From contig NZ_MPKW01000011.1 in the NCBI RefSeq assembly GCF_009729415.1, positions 1 through 64,000 of the forward strand: a stretch of 64,000 nucleotides of DNA. The letters are read 5' to 3'. The notes beneath the pieces are model-generated. The model searched no databases, was not told the origin of the DNA, and saw only the letters and a program-made list of their open reading frames with translations. This stretch comes from Mycolicibacterium sp. CBMA 234. Lineage in GTDB: Bacteria; Actinomycetota; Actinomycetes; Mycobacteriales; Mycobacteriaceae. Below are positions 36,586 to 45,942 of the stretch, one piece after another. Positions within the stretch are counted from its first letter, which is position 1; each line of letters starts with the position of its first letter. A program made the position numbers and the translations under genes.

Positions 36586-37416
36586 TCAGCCGGCGACGTT
36601 GGGTGGCACACCCGGCAGCGGCAGCGGGAACCGACTGGTGAGCCCCCCGTCCACGATGAGGTTCTGTCCACACACATACGAGGCGGCGGGCGATACGAGA
36701 AAGCCCACGGCAGCGGCGATCTCGTCCGGGCGACCGACTCGACCGACGGGTACCCGCTGCGGGATACCACCTTCGCCCGGAAAGTTCGCACGCTGGGCCT
36801 CGGTGGCGATGACGCCACACGACACCACGTTCATCCGGATGCCCCGGGCCCCGCACTCGACGGACACCGACTTGGCCAGGCTCGCCAGTCCTGCCTTCGC
36901 GGCACCGTACGCCGCGGCGTACGGGCTGCCGACGCTGCCGGAGATGGACCCGACGCTGACGATCGATCCGCCGGTGCCCTGCTGGTCGAAAACCTTCACC
37001 GCCGCGCGGACGAAGCGGAACACGTAGGTCAGATTGAGGTCCATGATCCGCTGCCACTGCTCGTCGGAGACCTCCCCCACGGGCGTCCACGGAGCGAACA
37101 ACGAATAGCCACCGACAATGGTCACGACCGCATCCAGGCCGCCCAGCACGTTCACCGCGCCAGCAGTGGCTGCTTCGATATCGTTCGGCGACAACACGTC
37201 ACAGCGGAGCGCGTGCGCATCGCCGCCCTGTTGGTTGATGCCGGACGCAACCTCGGCGGCCCGGTCCAGATCGATATCGGCAAGCAACAACCGGGCACCG
37301 GCCGACGCCAGCGCCGCGGAAATACCCCGGCCGTTACCCACGCCGCCACCACCGACGACCAGGATCCGCAGGCCGGCGAGATCACCGACCTGATGCGCGT
37401 TCCCCGACCCGCTCAT
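36586..37416 (-). CDS. Short-chain dehydrogenase/reductase (SDR)
   Basis: A 276-residue SDR with a variant glycine motif ([10 protein letters not shown]), the aspartate LLLADID that favours NAD(H), SVGSIS catalytic Ser, and YGAAK (Tyr-xxx-Lys). The ATG overlaps the PrpD stop by 4 bp (ATGA). It probably oxidises a secondary alcohol within the P450/PrpD/SDR operon. Confidence 0.92.
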   Translation of the reverse strand: MSGSGNAHQVGDLAGLRILVVGGGGVGNGRGISAALASAGARLLLADIDLDRAAEVASGINQQGGDAHALRCDVLSPNDIEAATAGAVNVLGGLDAVVTIVGGYSLFAPWTPVGEVSDEQWQRIMDLNLTYVFRFVRAAVKVFDQQGTGGSIVSVGSISGSVGSPYAAAYGAAKAGLASLAKSVSVECGARGIRMNVVSCGVIATEAQRANFPGEGGIPQRVPVGRVGRPDEIAAAVGFLVSPAASYVCGQNLIVDGGLTSRFPLPLPGVPPNVAG

Positions 37417-38789
37417 CGGGCCAGTTCTGCGATGTCCGACACCGAATGATTCTCGAGGTCCATCACCACATCGACAAGGCGATCCGCCTTGTCTCCCAGC
37501 CGCTTTGCGGTGTTCTTGAACATCGCGATGCGTTCGTCCACGGTATGCCCCTGCGCTTCCAGACTGGGTACCACCTTGGTGATCACCCGGCCATCGTTCA
37601 GCGTCGCGATCACGGTCTGATCGGCGAAGCCACGTACGCTCTCACCTTCGAGCACAACGACGTTCACCCGCTCGCGCGCCTGCACGTAGCGTGGATCGCG
37701 AGCGGCGGCGTCGTCGAACGCGTGCGTGTACGGCAGCTCCGGAATGCCACCGACCAGCAGACCTGCCACGCCCTGCCGGATGCTGAACTTGGCCTGTTCA
37801 CCGCTGACGGGATCGCGGTAGGGAGCGATGCGGTCGGCCCATGGCGGAACGCGCAACTCGATCGAGGCGATATCGTCCGGGCCGACACCGTTCTCGCGCA
37901 TGATGTCGATGGTCCCGTGAATCGTCTGGTGCGTCAGGCCGCACGACCCATACTGTTTGGGTGCCACACCCGCCAGTTCGAGGAACAGTCGCTCGCCGAG
38001 GCCTTCGGTGAGTTTGGCTTCGTCGTACGGCCGGGAGCCGGTCTCGCCCGCGAATTGCACGCCCCAGGAATAGTTTCCGTCCAGATAGTCGGTGCAGGCG
38101 GTGAAGCCCGATGCCGCGACCTGTGCGGCGAATACTCCGGTGCGCGCGGGCACGCCGGCCTCGTGCACGTGAGCCATCGCGCCGCAGCCCCGGGTGCTGC
38201 CATTTCCGAGCGGCAGCGCGGTACCCATGGCATGCAGCAGCTGGTTGACGTCGAGATCGAACAGCTTGCCGGCGGCCACGACGGCGCCACCGGGCCCGAC
38301 CAGTGAGATGCCCATGAAGCCGCGGTCGCAGGCGCCGATGCCGGCCATGCCGAGCCGTCCCTGCATTTCGATGCCGGCGATGACGGCGGTGAGGTAGTCG
38401 CGCCCCGAGCTGTTCCGGAACTCTCCGGTGGCGAGGCCTGCGACGATCGGCGGGATCAGGCCCGTACCCGGAATGGTGCCGTACGACTCCAATTCGTCTG
38501 CGTGAGCCAGAGATCCGTTGATGTACGCCGCCTCTGCCACCGACGTTCGCAGGCCGCCACCGATGATGCTGGCCTGCTCGGCCGCGCCGAGCTGTCGCGC
38601 GTAGTCGACGAGCAGGCGGCTGACCGGTTGGGCGTGCGCGAGGACCATGTGACCGACGCACTCGAGAGTGAAGATCTTCAGCAGGTCGACCGCCTCACCG
38701 GGCAGGTCCTCGTATTGCAGGCCGACAAGATACTCGGCCAGAGTGCGTGTGTTACCGACCTTTTCGACGTCCAAAACCGTTGTAGCCAT
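37413..38789 (-). CDS. MmgE/PrpD-family protein
   Basis: A 458-residue protein of the MmgE/PrpD family, which includes 2-methylcitrate dehydratase and other (de)hydratases or isomerases of small acids. Typical features: the helical N-terminal domain with [16 protein letters not shown] and the [15 protein letters not shown] region before the smaller domain. The ATG at 38789 is supported by AGGAA 6 nt upstream. It follows the P450 gene by 69 bp. No citrate-cycle genes are nearby, so the ancestral substrate is unlikely. A second, distinct PrpD protein is at 47914. Confidence 0.88.
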   Translation of the reverse strand: MATTVLDVEKVGNTRTLAEYLVGLQYEDLPGEAVDLLKIFTLECVGHMVLAHAQPVSRLLVDYARQLGAAEQASIIGGGLRTSVAEAAYINGSLAHADELESYGTIPGTGLIPPIVAGLATGEFRNSSGRDYLTAVIAGIEMQGRLGMAGIGACDRGFMGISLVGPGGAVVAAGKLFDLDVNQLLHAMGTALPLGNGSTRGCGAMAHVHEAGVPARTGVFAAQVAASGFTACTDYLDGNYSWGVQFAGETGSRPYDEAKLTEGLGERLFLELAGVAPKQYGSCGLTHQTIHGTIDIMRENGVGPDDIASIELRVPPWADRIAPYRDPVSGEQAKFSIRQGVAGLLVGGIPELPYTHAFDDAAARDPRYVQARERVNVVVLEGESVRGFADQTVIATLNDGRVITKVVPSLEAQGHTVDERIAMFKNTAKRLGDKADRLVDVVMDLENHSVSDIAELAR

Positions 38790-38858
38790 GGGTGTTCCTG
38801 TCTGTTGCACGTTCACGCGGTCGGCATTGCCGACGCTAATCTCCGAGTGTGTTACCGG

Positions 38859-40223
38859 TCAACGGGCGCCGGCAGCGACCGACTCGGCACCGAGGGCTTC
38901 GGGCGACCAGTGGTCGAGGACGACCAGGTACTCGGTGTAGCGCGGAATGTCCTCCACCTCGAACTTGCTCATGTCTTTCTCGAGGCCGACCGGCGGGTTT
39001 TCCGGGTCGGGCCGAACCCCGACTGCCATCAGCTTGCGCAACAATTCGAGGTGGGCGCCACCACTGCCGTCGTTTCCGACGACCACGCGCAGTCCGTAGC
39101 ACTGGTGGGTACCCATACCGAAGCCCAGCCCGTAACGCGGCATCCCGTTGGTTGGATCGGGCCGGTTGGGATTGAAGCCCGCTGCGTCGGCACCGAACAC
39201 CTCGGTGTCGCGGTTGGCCTTGACGTATTCCATGTGAAGTTCCTGACCAGGCACGATCTTGGTGCCGTCGGACAGCTCGCCCTCCTCCAACACCAATCGG
39301 GTGGTGTACGGCGAGAACGGAGCCCGCATGCGGATCACCTCCTGGAGGCTGTTCAGCAGGAACTTCGACTCCGTCTTCCGATCGATGTCCTCGGGGTGCT
39401 CCACGAACCAGGTCTGCAGCAGGTCGATCGTGTGAATGATCGACTGTGTGCTGGTACCGACCGAGGCAGCGAACAGCAGCGTCGACTCGACCACTGCGTT
39501 GTCCTCGTCGGCCCATTCGGGTGCCAGTTCCGCGGCCACCATCTTCAGCAGGCTGCCCGGGATGTCGTCCTCAGCGAGCTCGCCTGCCTCGATGCGGGCC
39601 CGCTGTGCGCGGTGCCATTGCAGTGACGGGTTGAAGAACTGCTCGACGTACTCAGCTTTCGCCCGCAACGCTTCGGCGTTCACGGCCGCGCGGTCGCTCA
39701 AGTAGGCCGAACTGGTGCCGGCCGCGATCGGTCCGGCGAACGACCGCAGCACCTCCAACCGCTCATCACTATCGATATCCACCAAACCGATCAGCTGGGC
39801 GGTGAAGTGGATGAACACGAGCTCCAGGAACTCCACCAAATCGAGCCGGTACTTGCCGTCAGCATCAGGTGCGGCCAGTCGGGTCTGCATCAGCTTGTCG
39901 GCTTCGGGCAGCACGATGTCCTCACGGATACCCTGCAGCGCATCGGCGCGCACCAGCGGGTTGAGCAGCTTGCGCCGCCGCCGGTGCGAGTCGCCTTCGA
40001 CGAACATCATCGACGCCGCCAGGAACTCCCTGACATTGATCTCGCCATTGACTTCATCGGCCTTGCGACCCGCGAACAAATCCGGGCTATGCGCCACAGC
40101 GGTCTTGGAGCGCAACAACTTCGACGCGTCGGCTATCTGATTGACCCGAGCGAAGGGGCACTTGGCACCTTCCGCCATTTCCTCGGGTGCAGTCGCCTCG
40201 TCGCGTCCAGCGGGCTCGGTCAT
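38859..40223 (-). CDS. Cytochrome P450 with atypical I-helix
   Basis: A 454-residue P450. The haem loop FGMGTHQCYG carries Cys375 and the ExxR motif is EVIR (295-298). The I-helix, normally (A/G)Gx(D/E)T(T/S), reads AASVGTST (252-259): the acidic residue of the proton-relay pair is missing. This may mean altered oxygen activation or peroxygenase/isomerase-like chemistry. The ATG at 40223 has AAGGAGG 9 nt upstream. It leads the five-gene operon and diverges from a ferredoxin reductase across one perfect operator, giving the likely electron donors. Confidence 0.92.
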   Translation of the reverse strand: MTEPAGRDEATAPEEMAEGAKCPFARVNQIADASKLLRSKTAVAHSPDLFAGRKADEVNGEINVREFLAASMMFVEGDSHRRRRKLLNPLVRADALQGIREDIVLPEADKLMQTRLAAPDADGKYRLDLVEFLELVFIHFTAQLIGLVDIDSDERLEVLRSFAGPIAAGTSSAYLSDRAAVNAEALRAKAEYVEQFFNPSLQWHRAQRARIEAGELAEDDIPGSLLKMVAAELAPEWADEDNAVVESTLLFAASVGTSTQSIIHTIDLLQTWFVEHPEDIDRKTESKFLLNSLQEVIRMRAPFSPYTTRLVLEEGELSDGTKIVPGQELHMEYVKANRDTEVFGADAAGFNPNRPDPTNGMPRYGLGFGMGTHQCYGLRVVVGNDGSGGAHLELLRKLMAVGVRPDPENPPVGLEKDMSKFEVEDIPRYTEYLVVLDHWSPEALGAESVAAGAR

Positions 40224-40274
40224 TCGGACATCCCTCCTTATACCTCCTGAACAATGGCACTCGTCGGCAAAGCT

Positions 40275-40292
40275 GTCAACTGCTATGTTGAC
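40275..40292. promoter_or_regulatory. GTCAAC-N6-GTTGAC operator between P450 and ferredoxin reductase
   Basis: Perfect copy (spacer TGCTAT). On the plus strand an extended -10 (TGC-TATGTT, 40281-40289) lies inside the operator and the reductase ATG at 40297 follows by 7 nt, suggesting a leaderless transcript fully occluded by the bound regulator. Confidence 0.78.
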
Positions 40293-40296
40293 TGGC

Positions 40297-41442
40297 ATGA
40301 TCCAGGACCACAACGCACCTGTCGTCGTCATCGGCGGCGGCTTGGCCGGAAGCCGAACATGCACGGAATTGCGCAAACTCGGCTTCCGCGCGCCGATCGT
40401 GCTGCTCAGCGAAGAGACGCAGCTGCCCTACGATCGTCCACCGCTGTCCAAGGCCGTGATCCGGGGCAAGAAGGAATCGAAACCGCTCAAGGTGCGCTAC
40501 GACGAGCTCGAGATCGACGTGCGTCTGGGCGTGGCTGCTCAATCGCTCGATCTGGACTCGCGGAAAGTCGAGACATCTTCTGGGTCAATCGAATTCGGAC
40601 ATCTGGTGATCGCGACCGGCGCCGCACCGGTGCGGTTGCCGGGATCGGGCGAACAGCTGACGCTGCGCACCGTTGACGAAGCCGCCGCGCTCCGCGATCG
40701 GCTGACACCGGGCGCGCACGTCGCTGTCATCGGCGCCAGCTGGATCGGGGCGGAGGTGGCTCATGCGGCGCTCGAGCGTGGTTGCCGAGTCACCGGAATC
40801 GAGTATCACCCGGCGCCGTTGGCGCAAGCACTGGGCGCCGAGATCGGCAGCCGATTCGCATCCTGGTGGGAGGGGGCCGAGCTACGCACGGGCGTGCAGG
40901 TACGCGCGGTCGAGGACGACGGCGTACATCTGGCCGGCGGCGAGGTGATCGCCGCAGACGTGGTGGTGACCGGCATCGGAGTGCGGCCGGCCACGGGCTG
41001 GCTTGCCGACTCGGGACTGGAATTACTGCCGGCGCTGGCCGTCGACCAGCAACTCCGTGCGGGCGCCGGCAACCGGGTGTACGCGCTGGGCGATGCCGCG
41101 GCCTGGTGGTCGAAGCGCTATAATCGCAGACTCAACGTGCAGCACTGGGACAGTGCCTACGCGGCGCCCGCCGTGGTGGCGGCCGGAATCGTGCACGGCG
41201 CGGACAATGACACGATTTACGACCCGGTGCCGTACTTCTGGAGCGATCAGTTCGGTCACCGCGTCGAATATGTCGGCCATCACGACAGGTCCGACACCGT
41301 GACGATCGACGAAGACCACGATAAGGGCTGGACCGCACAGTGGGTCGATGGTTCGGGAGTGGTGACCGCCGCGCTGGCCGTCGATCAATCGAAGTTCATC
41401 GCCGCCGCCCGCGCGGAGATGTTGGCGCGAGACAACGGCTGA
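40297..41442 (+). CDS. FAD-dependent ferredoxin reductase (putidaredoxin-reductase type)
   Basis: A 381-residue NAD(P)H:ferredoxin reductase. The FAD motif GGGLAGSRTCTEL is near residue 14, LPYDRPPLSK follows, the NAD motif is GASWIGAEVA, and the C-terminal FAD motif is VYALGDAA. The C-terminal domain (QHWDSAYAAP) is of the BphA4/putidaredoxin-reductase type. No ribosome site is present; the ATG sits 4 nt after the operator. Expected to pass electrons from NADH to the Rieske ferredoxin and on to the P450. Confidence 0.93.
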   Translation: MIQDHNAPVVVIGGGLAGSRTCTELRKLGFRAPIVLLSEETQLPYDRPPLSKAVIRGKKESKPLKVRYDELEIDVRLGVAAQSLDLDSRKVETSSGSIEFGHLVIATGAAPVRLPGSGEQLTLRTVDEAAALRDRLTPGAHVAVIGASWIGAEVAHAALERGCRVTGIEYHPAPLAQALGAEIGSRFASWWEGAELRTGVQVRAVEDDGVHLAGGEVIAADVVVTGIGVRPATGWLADSGLELLPALAVDQQLRAGAGNRVYALGDAAAWWSKRYNRRLNVQHWDSAYAAPAVVAAGIVHGADNDTIYDPVPYFWSDQFGHRVEYVGHHDRSDTVTIDEDHDKGWTAQWVDGSGVVTAALAVDQSKFIAAARAEMLARDNG

Positions 41443-41450
41443 GTCTGCCG

Positions 41451-41483
41451 GGCCGGCTCGGCGGCTGAGCCGCCGAACCGGCC
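41451..41483. terminator. Hairpin between convergent reductase and Rieske genes
   Basis: A 15-bp stem with one mismatch (41451-41465 with 41469-41483) and a three-base TGA loop in the 48-bp convergent gap. No T-run, but position and strength suggest a bidirectional terminator. Confidence 0.65.
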
Positions 41484-41490
41484 GAAAGAC

Positions 41491-41817
41491 TTACACTTCG
41501 GCTTCTTTCATGTCCACGAAGATCTGGCCGTCTTCGACCGTGACGGCATAGGTCGCCACCGGCTCCTCGGCCGGCAGCCCGCTGACCTCACCGGTTCGAA
41601 CGTTGAAACGTGAACCGTGCGCGGGGCATTCGACGTCGTCGCCGTCAAGGTCGCCGTCGCTGAGCTCAATGTCCTCATGACTGCACAGATCGCTGATCGC
41701 GAATACCTCGCCGCTCGCCAGGCGGGCCAAACAGATTGGCACACCGTCGATCTCGACCCGGCGCAGGGGGTTGCCAGCATCCAGATCCGCCAGCGCGGCA
41801 ACAGCACACTTCGTCAT
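41491..41817 (-). CDS. Rieske [2Fe-2S] ferredoxin
   Basis: A 108-residue Rieske protein with cluster ligands Cys45/His47 (CSH) and Cys64/His67 (CPAH), with the usual GSRFNVRTGE after the second pair. Soluble Rieske ferredoxins of this size carry electrons to oxygenases. GAGGAG precedes the ATG. It lies 41 bp after an ALDH gene and is convergent with the ferredoxin reductase. The most likely receivers are the two P450s, since no Rieske dioxygenase is in the window. Confidence 0.93.
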   Translation of the reverse strand: MTKCAVAALADLDAGNPLRRVEIDGVPICLARLASGEVFAISDLCSHEDIELSDGDLDGDDVECPAHGSRFNVRTGEVSGLPAEEPVATYAVTVEDGQIFVDMKEAEV

Positions 41818-41858
41818 GAATTACTCCTCATTTGATTCGAATCCGACTGTTCGAGACG

Positions 41859-43346
41859 CTAGACGGCCGGCACATAACCGGCCGGCAGCGTGACCGATTT
41901 GAGCTCAACGAAGCTCTCCAGACCTTCTACGTCGCGCTCATAGCCCAGGCCAGAGTCCTTCCGGCCCCCAAACGGGGCGCCACCACCGGAAGGCGGACCA
42001 CCGTTGACCGCGCAGGTGCCCGTCACGATGCGGGAAGCGATGTCGATACCCAGTTCCGGGTCGGGCGCGAATACCGCACCGCCGAGGCCGAACCGGCTGT
42101 CATTGGCGATGGCAACGGCTTCACTCTCGTCCTGATACGTCATCACCGACAGCACCGGGCCGAAGATTTCTTCTTGCGCGATATCCATTTTCGGATCGAC
42201 ATCGACGAATATCGTCGGCTCGACGTACCAGCCGCGCGGCTGGTCCGCGGGACGGCCGCCGCCCAAGACGGCCCGCGCACCTTGCGCGACGCCCGAGGCG
42301 ATGAACCTTTCGACGACCTGACGCTGCCTGGCCGAGGCGACCGGACCGAAATCAGTGTCTTCATCATGCGGGTCACCGACTTTCATCGCCGACACGTAGT
42401 CCACGAGCTGGGCCACGACAGTGTCCCGGTCGCGTTCATGGACAATTACGCGATTGGTGGACACGCAGATCTGCCCACTGTTGCGCAGCGATCCGCCAAC
42501 CAGCGCCGGGAGATAGGGCGTCATATCGACGCCGGGCAGGATGACGGCCGGCGACTTGCCGCCGAGTTCCAGCGTTACGCGACAAAGCCGCTCACCGCAC
42601 ACCTTGGCAATTGCCCTGCCCCCGTTGACACTTCCCGTGAAGGTCACATGATCAACGCCGGCGTGCCCCACGAGGTGGGCACCCTCAGGAACCCCACCAT
42701 TGATGATGCTCACAACACCCTCGGGTATCCCGGCGGCCCGCACGGCCTCGCCGATGAGGTAGGCACTCAGCGGCGACTCCGGCGCGGGCTTGAGGACGAT
42801 CGGACACCCCATCAACAGCGACGGGAACAACTTCGACAATGCAACCATGACGGGCGAGTTCCACGGCGTCACACCGGCTGTGACGCCGATGGGCTCACGC
42901 AGAACCAGCACCTTGCCGACAGTCCCGTCGCGCACCTCGCGCATCGGGATCGTCTCGACGTCTTTGATCATCCGCTCGAGGGACGGGGAGATGGCGTCGA
43001 AATTCTCCAGCGCAAATCGGTAGGGTGCGCCCATTTCATCAATCTGCGTGCGGATGACTTCTTCGCGCCGCGACTCCAGCGCGGCAACCAATCGACGCAG
43101 ATACTCGACCCGCTCGCCGATACTGAGCCGCGGCCACGGGCCGACCTCGAATGCCTCCCGGGCCGCCGCGACCGCATCGTCGATCTCCGACGGCAACGCG
43201 ACCGGAACCCGGCCGGTGAGCTCTTCGGTCGCCGGCGAGATGACGTCAATGTATTCGGCACCCTTGGCCTTCACCCATCGGCCGCCGATGAAATGGTCTA
43301 GCTCCAACGTGATCAGCGCTCCCTGTCCAATTCGGTGGTCACTCAC
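41859..43346 (-). CDS. Aldehyde dehydrogenase
   Basis: A 495-residue ALDH with full catalytic set: Asn163 (PWNSP), Glu260 (LELGGKS) and Cys294 (NSGQICVSTNR). GTG start at 43346; a TTG about 39 nt inside is an alternative that would leave more room for a promoter. It forms an operon with the Rieske ferredoxin. The operator at 43359 ends 12 bp upstream of the start, so bound regulator would cover the initiation region. Confidence 0.93.
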   Translation of the reverse strand: MSDHRIGQGALITLELDHFIGGRWVKAKGAEYIDVISPATEELTGRVPVALPSEIDDAVAAAREAFEVGPWPRLSIGERVEYLRRLVAALESRREEVIRTQIDEMGAPYRFALENFDAISPSLERMIKDVETIPMREVRDGTVGKVLVLREPIGVTAGVTPWNSPVMVALSKLFPSLLMGCPIVLKPAPESPLSAYLIGEAVRAAGIPEGVVSIINGGVPEGAHLVGHAGVDHVTFTGSVNGGRAIAKVCGERLCRVTLELGGKSPAVILPGVDMTPYLPALVGGSLRNSGQICVSTNRVIVHERDRDTVVAQLVDYVSAMKVGDPHDEDTDFGPVASARQRQVVERFIASGVAQGARAVLGGGRPADQPRGWYVEPTIFVDVDPKMDIAQEEIFGPVLSVMTYQDESEAVAIANDSRFGLGGAVFAPDPELGIDIASRIVTGTCAVNGGPPSGGGAPFGGRKDSGLGYERDVEGLESFVELKSVTLPAGYVPAV

Positions 43347-43358
43347 AACACCGTCCGC

Positions 43359-43376
43359 GTCAACAACTGTGTTGAC
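43359..43376. promoter_or_regulatory. GTCAAC-N6-GTTGAC operator upstream of ALDH-Rieske
   Basis: Perfect copy (spacer AACTGT), in the gap between the ALDH start (43346) and the 3' end of the SDR at 43448. No good -10 was found at the standard distance. Confidence 0.75.
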
Positions 43377-43447
43377 AGGCTATCGCACGACCCTGGCACA
43401 GGAACAGGAACCGTCCAGCCGTACCCATGCCCTGCGCGCAGGCGGTT

Positions 43448-44287
43448 TCAGTAAATGCCGTGGGCTGAGGTACCCAGGCCGATTTCGAGAACCTGGCCCG
43501 TCATGAGGCCCCGGTCGGTGACCAGGTACAGCACCGCTCGGGAGACATCTTCGGGCTGCAGGAAACGCACCCCGTTCAAGCCGTAGTCGAGGTCGTCCAG
43601 CCGCTTACGGAAATCAGCCTCGGTCGGGTTGATGACATCCGGCAGAAAGACGTCATACGTCGGCTGATTGAAGAACAGATCCGTGTCCACCGCCCCCGGG
43701 GCCACCACATTGACGGTGATGCCGTCGCCAGCCACTTCCAGTGCTGTCGTCTTGACCAGCCCGATGACGCCCCACTTGGCCGCGATGTAATGGCCGAGGT
43801 TCGGGGCGGCGTTGCGGGCTCCCATGGATGCCGTCGCAATGATCCGACCGTATTTCTGCGCCCGCATCTGTGGGATGACGGCACGTATTGCCTTGAAAAT
43901 GCCCGTCAGGTTGGTCTCGACGACAGCGTTCCACAGCTCATCGGTCGTCTGTTCCACCGTCGAGAAATCGACGACGCCGTGGTTGGCGAGCAGGATGTCG
44001 ATGCGGCCGAAATCGGCGACAGTCTGCGCCACCGCAGCATTGATCTGTTCGCTGTCACGGGCATCGACCTGGAGTCCGGCCGCGCGCACTCCATACTCCT
44101 CGATCAGCTTGACCGTCTCGGCGAGCTGACCCGGCGTGGCCAGCGGATAGCGCAGGCCTGGCAGATCGGCGGCGATATCGGTGACCACCACATCGGCGCC
44201 CTCGGCCGCCAAGGCCAGAGCATGGGCCCGGCCCTGTCCCCTGGCGCCGCCGGTGATGAAAGCGACCCGACCGTCAAGTTGTCCCAT
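43448..44287 (-). CDS. Mycofactocin-coupled-type SDR
   Basis: A 279-residue SDR with TGGARGQGRAHALAL, the insertion YPLATPGQLAETVKLIEEYG after the second strand, and HYIAAK at the active site. That insertion is the hallmark I associate with the mycofactocin-coupled SDR family (TIGR03971), enzymes with non-exchangeable NAD that hand electrons to mycofactocin. The ATG at 44287 has AAAGGA 8 nt upstream; the longer frame from 44614 is the next gene out of frame. Fourth gene in the amidohydrolase/thiolase/DUF35/SDR operon. No mycofactocin biosynthesis gene is here. Confidence 0.9.
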   Translation of the reverse strand: MGQLDGRVAFITGGARGQGRAHALALAAEGADVVVTDIAADLPGLRYPLATPGQLAETVKLIEEYGVRAAGLQVDARDSEQINAAVAQTVADFGRIDILLANHGVVDFSTVEQTTDELWNAVVETNLTGIFKAIRAVIPQMRAQKYGRIIATASMGARNAAPNLGHYIAAKWGVIGLVKTTALEVAGDGITVNVVAPGAVDTDLFFNQPTYDVFLPDVINPTEADFRKRLDDLDYGLNGVRFLQPEDVSRAVLYLVTDRGLMTGQVLEIGLGTSAHGIY

Positions 44288-44342
44288 GACCAATTCCTTT
44301 GTGTCCCTGTTGCATTCTGTAGGACGGACCGCACATATCCGG

Positions 44343-44735
44343 TTACGGGATCCGCCATCGCACCGACGGCCCACCATCGGTGTCATCGAATTCAGCCACC
44401 ACCCGATCGCCCACCGCTGGTGTCCTATCCCCCGCCACGAGACGACCGACCATGTAGGGCCCGTCATCGAGTTCGACCATCGCCACGGCGTAGGGGATCT
44501 GTGACCGCAGCTCCGGCTGGAATGCGCGGTGATAGACCACGAAACTCCAGATCGTTCCGGACGGCTTGACTTCGACCCACGTCGTCTCGCGGCTGTGACA
44601 GTCCGGGCATCCACTCAACGGTGGCCAACGCAGGTTCTTGCACGAATCGCAGCGCTGAACCACCAACCGACCCTGCGCCGCGGCGTCGAAGAACGGTGCC
44701 GCGAGCGAATCATCCTGTGGGGTAAGGCCACTCAT
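44343..44735 (-). CDS. DUF35/OB-fold zinc-ribbon protein (acyl-CoA-associated)
   Basis: A 130-residue protein with an N-terminal zinc ribbon (CDSCKNLRWPPLSGCPDC) and a C-terminal OB fold. DUF35 proteins bind acyl-CoA and pair with thiolase-like enzymes; in steroid side-chain degradation ChsH2-type DUF35 docks the aldolase Ltp2. GAGGAGG precedes the ATG at 44735. It follows the thiolase-like gene by 13 bp, consistent with a complex. Confidence 0.88.
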   Translation of the reverse strand: MSGLTPQDDSLAAPFFDAAAQGRLVVQRCDSCKNLRWPPLSGCPDCHSRETTWVEVKPSGTIWSFVVYHRAFQPELRSQIPYAVAMVELDDGPYMVGRLVAGDRTPAVGDRVVAEFDDTDGGPSVRWRIP

Positions 44736-44748
44736 CGATCCTCCTCGT

Positions 44749-45933
44749 TCATCGCCCAACCTCCGGATTGACCGACAGAATCGATGCCGCAGCCTTCACA
44801 AAACCGTGACTCGAGCAGTACATGGCGATTTCGGGGTCACCCTTTTTCCCGTCGCTTCGCTCGCCCCGGCCGAGTTGACGCTCCCCCGCCTGCCCACGCA
44901 GTTGCCGGACCGCTTCGACCACGTGCATCCATCCCCAGGTATAGCTCTCCGAGAGCTGCCCACCATGAGTGTTCAGCGGAAGGTCACCGCCGGGCACGGT
45001 GTGGCCCTCGCCCAGGAATGGGCCACCTTCGCCGATGCCGCAGAATCCGTAGTACTCGAGCATTTGCAGCGACCACAGGGCGGTCGGGTCCTGGATGTAA
45101 AGCGCGTCGATATCCGACGGGCCCAGGCCCGTGGCGTCCCAGATCGCCCTGGCAGAGTCTTTCAACCACGGGCGCATGAGGTTCTCGGGATTGTGTTCGC
45201 TACGGACACCGGCAAATTCGGCCATACCCGAGAGGTAGACCGGCTTGTTCGGCAGATCCTGGGCCCGCTCGGCTGTGGTGACCACCACCGCCACCCCACC
45301 GTCGGAGATCATCGTGACGTCCGAACGGCGCAGCGGCTCAACCATATACGGCTCGGCGAGGTAGTCGGCCATGGTGAGCGGCTGCTGGAAGATGGCGTTG
45401 GGGTTCATCTGCGCCCACAGCCGCTGACCTACCGCGAGCATGCCGAACTGCTCATCCGTGGTGCCGTATACGGCCTTGTGCCGTTGCAGCGCGAGACCGG
45501 CCCGTCCGGAGATGTGCACGAGGCCGGCCGCCGACGCCATATCGGCGCCGTACATCGGCTTGCCGAAGTCGAACTTGCCGCTGCGGGCATTCGCGCCATA
45601 GGTCAGCAGAATGGTGTCGGCCATTCCGGTGACCACTGCCATGACCGCGAGATGCAGCGAAAAGTTGCAGGTGCCGTAGTCCAGGGACTGCACGTAGGGC
45701 AGGTTCAGCCCGAGCAGACCGCCGACAGCGACGTCATTGGCCTGTCCCTGAACAGATTTGCAGGAGATGAGACCGTTCAGGTCGGCAGCGGTGAGCCCGG
45801 CGTCGGCAAGCGCCAACAGCGCCGCATCAACCGCGTTCTCCTCTGCCGACCGTCCGGGCAACTCACCCTGCACCGTATGGCCAAGGCCGACGATGGCAAC
45901 CTGACCAGCGATGGGGTTACGTTGAGTAGCCAT
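44749..45933 (-). CDS. Thiolase-like protein (SCP-x/Ltp2-type)
   Basis: A 394-residue thiolase-superfamily protein: GLGHTVQGELPGRSAEENAV near the N-terminus, YGTCNFSLHLAV around the usual nucleophile, and NTHGGQLSESYTWGW near the C-terminus, where canonical thiolases have a GH motif. SEY/SESY at this place with an adjacent DUF35 gene recalls Ltp2-type retro-aldolases more than beta-ketothiolases. It may therefore cleave a beta-hydroxyacyl-CoA side chain. Nine bp after the amidohydrolase stop, 13 bp before DUF35. Confidence 0.85.
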   Translation of the reverse strand: MATQRNPIAGQVAIVGLGHTVQGELPGRSAEENAVDAALLALADAGLTAADLNGLISCKSVQGQANDVAVGGLLGLNLPYVQSLDYGTCNFSLHLAVMAVVTGMADTILLTYGANARSGKFDFGKPMYGADMASAAGLVHISGRAGLALQRHKAVYGTTDEQFGMLAVGQRLWAQMNPNAIFQQPLTMADYLAEPYMVEPLRRSDVTMISDGGVAVVVTTAERAQDLPNKPVYLSGMAEFAGVRSEHNPENLMRPWLKDSARAIWDATGLGPSDIDALYIQDPTALWSLQMLEYYGFCGIGEGGPFLGEGHTVPGGDLPLNTHGGQLSESYTWGWMHVVEAVRQLRGQAGERQLGRGERSDGKKGDPEIAMYCSSHGFVKAAASILSVNPEVGR

Positions 45934-45942
45934 ACAGGCCGA

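Noticed and set aside
36575..37090. N-terminal extension of the CapA-like frame
   Set aside because: It is the SDR gene read in another frame; family alignment begins at FALTGDV just after the GTG at 36574.
43307..43346. Alternative TTG start for the ALDH at 43307
   Set aside because: It has a modest GGGAG upstream and would shorten the protein by 13 residues, but the GTG start is equally plausible and gives the full open frame; left as a note.
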